Source of the DNA: Limonium bicolor
Taxonomy: Eukaryota; Streptophyta; Magnoliopsida; Caryophyllales; Plumbaginaceae
Assembly (NCBI GenBank): GCA_023374045.1
Contig: JAIOTZ010000145.1
Location: 17,809 to 81,808 of the forward strand
Direction of reading: 5' to 3'
Length of the DNA: 64,000 bases
A program made the position numbers and the translations under genes. Shown piece after piece: positions 58,567 through 64,000 of the stretch (its first letter is position 1; every line of letters starts with the position of its first letter). A model generated the notes under the pieces. It ran no database searches, was not told where the DNA came from, and saw only the letters and a list, made by a program, of their open reading frames with translations.

Positions 58567-61500
58567 TGAAATACCCTGAAATTAAAAATAGTGATTAATT
58601 AGGCTAATGAAGATTTTAGAAGCTTAATTATGCCTAAATAAACATGAGGGAACAATTCCCGAAGAAAGCGGATCCATAAAACGGATTAAAAACACAAACG
58701 AACCTTAAAGCGTGTTTTTCGAGGAAACCGGGAAAACACAACTTTAATTAAGCGGGTTAAATAGACCCGTAATAGTTTTAGTCAATCAAATGTCTTTAAT
58801 TAGACATTAGTGAAGGTCTAGAACCATTAAAATTAATTAAACGAGAAAACATTCTTGAAAACGGGTTCTGGTGAGGGAATAGTGCAAAAACAAAACATGT
58901 GGGGTACTAGTTGTAATAAAACCAAAATAGCTTCCCCCATTTTTAAATAAGAATCAGAAAATTGCGTGTGTGGGCTGTGTGGGACGGCTGACTAGTCTTC
59001 CCACCTTCCTTAATTCATTTTATGCACAAAAGGACAAACTCATAAAGTAAAAGCAAATTTAAGCCACTCTTTCTCCTACACTCATGCCCTCTCACGATTT
59101 TTCTCCCCCCATTCAGACTCCTATTCCTCCTTCAGCCTCTCTAATGGTGATTTGCAAGCCCCTCTCACAAGTCTCTCTCTCTCTCTCTCTCTCTCCATTA
59201 TTGAAGACTCAAACCTTGTCCAAATCCCATAAAAACTACACCATTGAACTCCCCTCACTTAGGAGAGTATTTCGCTCTTTTCAAAATAAGAAAAACTCAC
59301 ACTTCATCTCCATGGGTGTGGCTCTTCTTGAAGCTTGAAGGTGACCATTGGAAGCCAAATCATCTTCTAGTTGTTTTAAGGTAAGAAAGGAATCTTAAAA
59401 CTCATTTTTTTCTAGCTCTTCTTCTTCAACCAAGAATTTTCCAGATTTTTGAACCCTTGTTATCCCTCTTGCTCTAGCTGATTTTAGCCCCTTCAAGTAG
59501 TGCTGGAGCTTGTTGATTTAATGCTCAAAAACTCACCTAGAAGTTCCAAGGTGATACTCTTTTAAAGCTTTAAACCCTTCTTGCATTGTAGAGTTGATAT
59601 TAGTTTTTTAGGAGTTACATTAATGCTCATTAGTATTCCTTGGTATGGGCTGTAGCATTAGAGTTTTGAACTCCCCCATAACCGGTTGTGAAAGGAAGAG
59701 CAAGGAAGGGAAGAAGAAGAAGGAAAGGAAAGAAAGCTAGCAATTCAAGGTAAATGAGCTAAACCTTGAGCTAGTTTTGTATGTAGAAGAAAACAGAATT
59801 TTAATGCCTAAGTATTGTATAACAATAATAAAGGTAAACAAATGATGGAGAGGTATTCTAGTATGAATTGTGTTGATGTTTAAGGGCCTTAGAGCCAAGT
59901 ACTTAAATTATTGTACAATGGGACTATTGTTGAACTTGTGCAGGAAAAAATTAATTAAGAGATTGAACTATGCTAATGTTGTAGTGTGTGGAATAATGTG
60001 GTTATTGGGATAGATTGGTCGAGCTGAATATGTGGTGAGAATGATAGAATTTTAGGGGAACCTCTATCAAAATTTGGGTAGAAATTAGAAGACTTGGGGG
60101 TTTAGGAAGATAAAATAACCTAGGATATAACTAGGGTGTCTTGGTGTTTAATGTGAGTAGTTAACCACCTTGAAAACACATTTGAGAGAGTGTTAAGTAG
60201 TGGGAAGAACTAAGGACGAAGATAACGCAATGTGGATTCTAGTAATGGCATTAGTTGAGAGAACATTGAATGGTGAGAGTGAGAGTTAAAATCTGTAGCA
60301 TAGAAGAAACTAGAAAACTAGAGCAAGTGCTGAAATGAAAGTGAGAGAATTGTGTTAGTAGATGGTTTAGGAAGGTTTGAAGTGCTAAAATTGGTGTTAA
60401 ATATGTTAGAAATGCTTTGGAAAAGATTAGGGAAGATATGGGTAAAGAATGGAGCTGAAAACAAAGTTAAAATAAGTATACTGGCTCCGACCGACCTTAG
60501 GACCGACCCTGGGAAGGTCGGTCAAGCCAGAATTTTGCAAACACGGAAGTCTACTGACTTCGACCGACCTTGATCTTGGCAAGGTCGGTCGAGTCGTAAT
60601 TTGTAAACCCAGAAGTCTACTGACTTCGACCGACCTTGGGATCGGTCTTGGCAAGGTCGGTCGAGTCATAATTTTCGAACCCAGGAACTTACTGACTTTG
60701 ACCGACCTTCAGACCCACCCTGCAAGGTCGGTCGGGTCAAAATTTGTAGAATAGAAGTCTTCTGTCTTCGACCGACCTTGGGGAAGGTCGGTCGAAGTTG
60801 ACTGTTCCAGAACCGTAACCTACTGACGACTGACCTTGGGGCCGACCCTGGGTAAGGTCGGTCGAGTCAAACAAAAAATAAAATAAAAATAATACAGTAA
60901 TCATATATGTGTATATATATGGGGCTTTAGTAGTATACCATTGATGGAGTAATGATGGTGAGACAATATACACATAAGTAAGAAAAAAATCTTAAGAAAT
61001 AATGAGAAGGAAATGATTTTCATGATTAAGTATGAGTTGTAAGAACTAGTAATGATAAATTCAAAATACTAATGAAAGAACGGGATAGGTTGATAATATA
61101 TAATTAACCGTACAATCCTGTGTATGTTATAGGAGTTGAATAGTTGAACCTCGAAGGAAAATTGGAGTCCAAGTACGACGGTGAACAGTATGATTTTCTC
61201 ATGCCCCGTATGCTACCGTGGTTACCTGATTTGTGTGATTGTTTGTTATGTGTGATCACCTAAATAAGATAAAATGCACGAATCGGGTTTATTGCACCTT
61301 CTTGTGCTAGTAGTGTATTGTTCCTTGCTGGATGGTAATTGAACTCATAGTTTGTATAATTCATGAAATGTATGATTATGAATGAAGTGTTTGATTGCCT
61401 TGGTGTGAAGTGTACTAACCAAGTAGTATGGAAAGAATGATTCTCACTAACTCGTAACTAAGTAACCCTTCTAACCTTGAGTAAATTGGTAGATTGGAGT

Positions 61501-62558
61501 AATGTGAGAAGTCCGATATAGTTTCGGCCACGCGTGAGAATGAGGAAATACGAGGTTGTTTCAGTTCTGGCCTATTCTTTCTTGCGGTCCAAACCCCTTA
61601 AATGGGTAGCAACCCTAGGAAGTAAGCCACCCTAAAGCCCGGTGGTGGGATATCGTAGTCCTTGCCCGGAGGTCATACCGACTTGACTTGAGTAATGAAG
61701 TAGGAAGAGTAATTGGCCAAGTAAAGATCATGACTGGTGTAAGTCAAGTATCTCGAGTAAAAGAGTAAAGTACACCCGATTAACCCGGGTGAGTATGTAA
61801 CTAACAAAGTAATGTGTATGAACTTGAGAAGTGTATCCCAGTGCCTTGGTAAGTATGTATGGTTGACCTGTGATTGTCTTCCTTTGTATGTATCAGATTG
61901 CATGTATGTATGCACTATGGTATGAATGTATTATTGTTCATCATGGCATGTACACATGAATAAATAAAATGAACTCCATGTATGCGACCAAGTAGTCGGT
62001 GTACCCCCGTTAGCACGCGGGCTATGCGAATTTATATGCAGCCTTTGCTGAGCCCCTTTGGGCACTGTTTTTATTTCTTCCAGGTACCCGTGAAGATTGA
62101 TGGTCGAGTTAAGACCAAGATGAATGCTTTTTGGTGTAGTTAGTAGATTGGAAACGGTGTACCGAGTTGTACACGGCTTATAGCCTTTTTGAGTAGCCGG
62201 TATACCATGTGGTACACCCTTTTGGATATTGGAATTGTGAACTTGGTAGGAATGAGTAGTGGTATAAACTCATAGCCTTTGATTAGGCTTGTAAGAATGG
62301 GATGTAATTTGATATGAATTTGTATACTCGGTAATCCAAGGATGTAAGTAAATGTTGGGAATGTAATGGAAGTATTTGTTATTGCTCGGTATATTCTATT
62401 CATCAGACCGTTACAGTAAGTAGCATGAGCCTTGTTAGTCATTGGGTAGCTAACAACATTGTATCACCCGCCGGGAGTATGTGGGAATTCCGCTGCGAGT
62501 AGAGTTGTAATGGAGACATTTAGAGGATAATGACAGGATTAGCGGTTGAGGTGTTACA
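58567..62558 (+). mobile_element. Tekay A-plus 5' LTR, 3992 bp
   Basis: The ends are TGAAATACCCTG and GAGGTGTTACA, followed by the iMet PBS at 62564. Its first 250 bp align with the start of the A-minus LTR. It contains a (CT)n run near 59165 and an array of hairpins at 60487-60867. The left 5 bp AAATC (58562-58566) is the candidate target duplication, whose partner is outside the window. Confidence 0.9.
60487..60867. repeat. Hairpin array in the A-plus LTR (word CGACCGACCTT/AAGGTCGGTCG)
   Basis: Six units at about 65-70-bp spacing each have CGACCGACCTT, a variable loop, and AAGGTCGGTCGAGTC. The spacers are themselves repeated (AGAAGTCTACTGACTT). Confidence 0.9.
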
Positions 62559-62563
62559 AAACG

Positions 62564-62575
62564 TGGTATCAGAGC
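62564..62575 (+). other. Primer-binding site, initiator tRNA-Met type
   Basis: TGGTATCAGAGC lies 5 nt after the LTR end, the same spacing as in the A-minus element. Confidence 0.92.
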
Positions 62576-63094
62576 GTAGTTGCGCTCTAATGGTTAGATT
62601 ACTGAGCGTAGTGATTACTAAGTAAGGATTACAAACCGTTTTCTAACGGAGAAGTGGAAACCTAACCCTGAATGACCGTTTGTAACACCCCCAAAACTAG
62701 CCGGTATATTATTAAGGTCGAAGTTAAATTAACGTCAATTTTTTTTCCTATCATCTACTTAGCAGCGGAAGACAAAACCCTAATGGGGTGTTACCGCCAC
62801 ACTCACTAAGCCGCAGACCGGGAAAGAATGAAGTTTTTGTATTTAGCCTTAGCACTCACTAGGTTGGTGAGTGTGGCGGTAACATCCCATTAGGTTTTGA
62901 CTTCCGCTGCTAAGTAGATGATAGGTTAAAAACTGGTTTTAATTTCTACTTCAACCTTAATAACATACCGGCTAGTTTTGGGGGTGTTACACAGTTAATA
63001 ATAATGGATACCCTTTAATGTCTGAGAAGACGATACCATTGCTTAAATCAAGACCATTTGGTCACAGTATCTAATGTAATCCATACTTGTTCAG
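62576..63094 (+). other. A-plus leader (interrupted by the fold-back insert)
   Basis: This is non-coding leader similar to the A-minus leader. The 311-bp insert at 62681 accounts for most of the difference in length. Confidence 0.6.
62681..62991. mobile_element. 311-bp fold-back element made of two inverted LTR ends
   Basis: The arms are about 62681-62812 and 62862-62991. Both start TGTAACACCCCCAAAACTAG when read inward and both contain AGCAGCGGAAG and GTTACCGCCACACTCAC. TGTAACACCC plus CAGCGGAAG is the reverse of the 3' end of the Tekay-like LTRs in this window. The flanks CCGTT (62676-62680) and CAGTT (62992-62996) match at four of five positions. The insert is absent from the equivalent place in A-minus. 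Confidence 0.8.
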
Positions 63095-63959
63095 ATGTCA
63101 GGAAGAGGCCGTGGTCGTGGTCGAGGGCGCGGGGAGCAGGCTGGTGATGAGCCTGGTGTGCAGATGGTCGCCGAGATCGTCGCCGCCACTGTGGCACAGC
63201 TGCTGCCCCAATTAATGACTGCAGCCTAGCAACAAGTACAACAAAACTAGCAACAACTTCCCGACCCGCCTCAACCCCGAGAAACTAATTGGGTAAAAGG
63301 TGTCGCCGATCTCCGATCTCCCTACTTTAGAGGCGAGAGCGACCCCGCCAAACTCGAAGCCTATATCTCCGAGATGGAGACGGCTTTCGAGACCCTCGAG
63401 GCTCCTGTTGGAGTGCGGGTTAGGATAGCCGCGTACTATCTCAAGGACGCTGCTATGGATTGGTGGAAGCTCATTAAGGCTGAGCACGTTGCCGACCCCA
63501 CCTTTGACTGGGAAGCCTTCACCGCTCTTCTCCGATCCAAATACTACCCCGAGCATGTCAAGACCAAGAAGCGTCTTGAGCTTGATGCCCTAAACTGAAG
63601 GAGAAGATGACGGTCGATGAGTGCTACCGCACATTCACCTCTATCCTCAGACTACTACCCGACCTTGGGTATACTGGCCAGGTCTTGGTCAACCGCTTCT
63701 ACGGCTGATTGAGCCATCGACTCCGGTATGGCATGGGGTACACACGGTTTACCTCACTCCAGGTAAACGACATTTAAACCCTTAGTGCCGTAGTCTATGT
63801 GAATTAATCCCTTGCATGTAACGAATGTTATCTAATGCTTGGTGACTCCAGGAGTGCTATCATGCTGCATCCCGTGTTGAGATCACATGTCAGTTGAGGG
63901 ATGAAGAGCAAGCACTTAAGCGCAAAGCAAATAACAAGAACACCAGCTCAGAGGAGTAG
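63095..63959 (+). pseudogene. A-plus gag (5' part, intron-containing, damaged)
   Basis: The frame starts MSGRGRGRGRGRG at 63095. The gag domain matches the A-minus copy (FRGESDPAKLEAYISEMETA, YYLKDAAMDWW, YYPEHVKTKKRLELDAL). An 89-bp GT-AG intron (63763-63851) falls at the same codon as in A-minus, and exon 2 resumes ECYHAASRVEITCQLRDEE. TAG stops at 63227-63229, 63248-63250 and 63957-63959, a 1-bp deletion near 63592 and a TGA near 63707 inactivate it. The frame continues to the window edge. Confidence 0.9.
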
Positions 63960-64000
63960 AACAAGAGTAAGAATTGGAAGAAGAGGAAGGGGAAATTTAA

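Overview
This window is plant nuclear DNA, most likely from a eudicot with a large, repeat-rich genome. Nearly all of it is nested LTR retrotransposons, with one CACTA DNA transposon, one small hAT-like element, fragments of plastid DNA and a single recognisable cellular gene, which appears to be decaying. I cannot name the species.

Left block (1-27365). The oldest layer is a minus-strand Ty3/gypsy chromovirus of Tekay/Del type, here called A-minus. Its 5' LTR is 23538-27365, its primer-binding site 23521-23532, gag 23284-21804, pol 20769-18093 continuing at 9017-8316, and the start of its 3' LTR 7847-7354. An AlkB-like (ALKBH1-type) coding region lies between gag and pol, inside what looks like an intron. 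A non-autonomous Athila/Tat-like element arranged LTR-internal-LTR-internal-LTR (9018-18087, TSD AAAGT) is inserted in the integrase. An Athila-type element whose 3' half fills 1-7353 appears to be inserted in the A-minus 3' LTR, and it carries a 3.85-kb solo LTR (1706-5557, TSD TATTG).

Middle block (27366-42145). Plastid-derived fragments (ycf2, 23S rRNA) lie next to a minus-strand solo LTR (29234-40465, TSD GATCC). That LTR is split by an 8.4-kb CACTA transposon (30403-38811), which keeps its accessory TNP1/Ulp1-like genes but shows no TNP2 catalytic core.

Gene block (42146-49100). A ubiquitin-like/WLM-metalloprotease/PUB-domain gene (43175-46459, ten exons) has a hAT-like element directly against its TATA box. 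It has a 4-bp deletion in the catalytic exon and a second frameshift. Downstream is a 1.4-kb inverted-repeat element holding C-rich tandem repeats.

Right block (49100-64000). A minus-strand chromovirus 3' relic (to 50900) is invaded by an Ogre/Tat-like element (5' LTR 50901-52605, tRNA-Arg-type PBS). The Ogre gag is split by a 4.64-kb solo LTR (53119-57756, TSD TAATC) and then cut off by a plus-strand Tekay A element (5' LTR 58567-62558) that runs out of the window. That element carries a 311-bp fold-back insert made of two inverted LTR ends.

Two observations stand out. First, a cellular RNA/DNA-demethylase domain (AlkB) sits in the gag-pol intron of a retrotransposon, with its catalytic residues readable. 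Second, arrays of short GC-rich hairpins occur in every LTR family here. In the four related Tekay LTRs they occupy the same LTR position and have a similar period (about 65-80 bp), yet each copy uses a different hairpin word.
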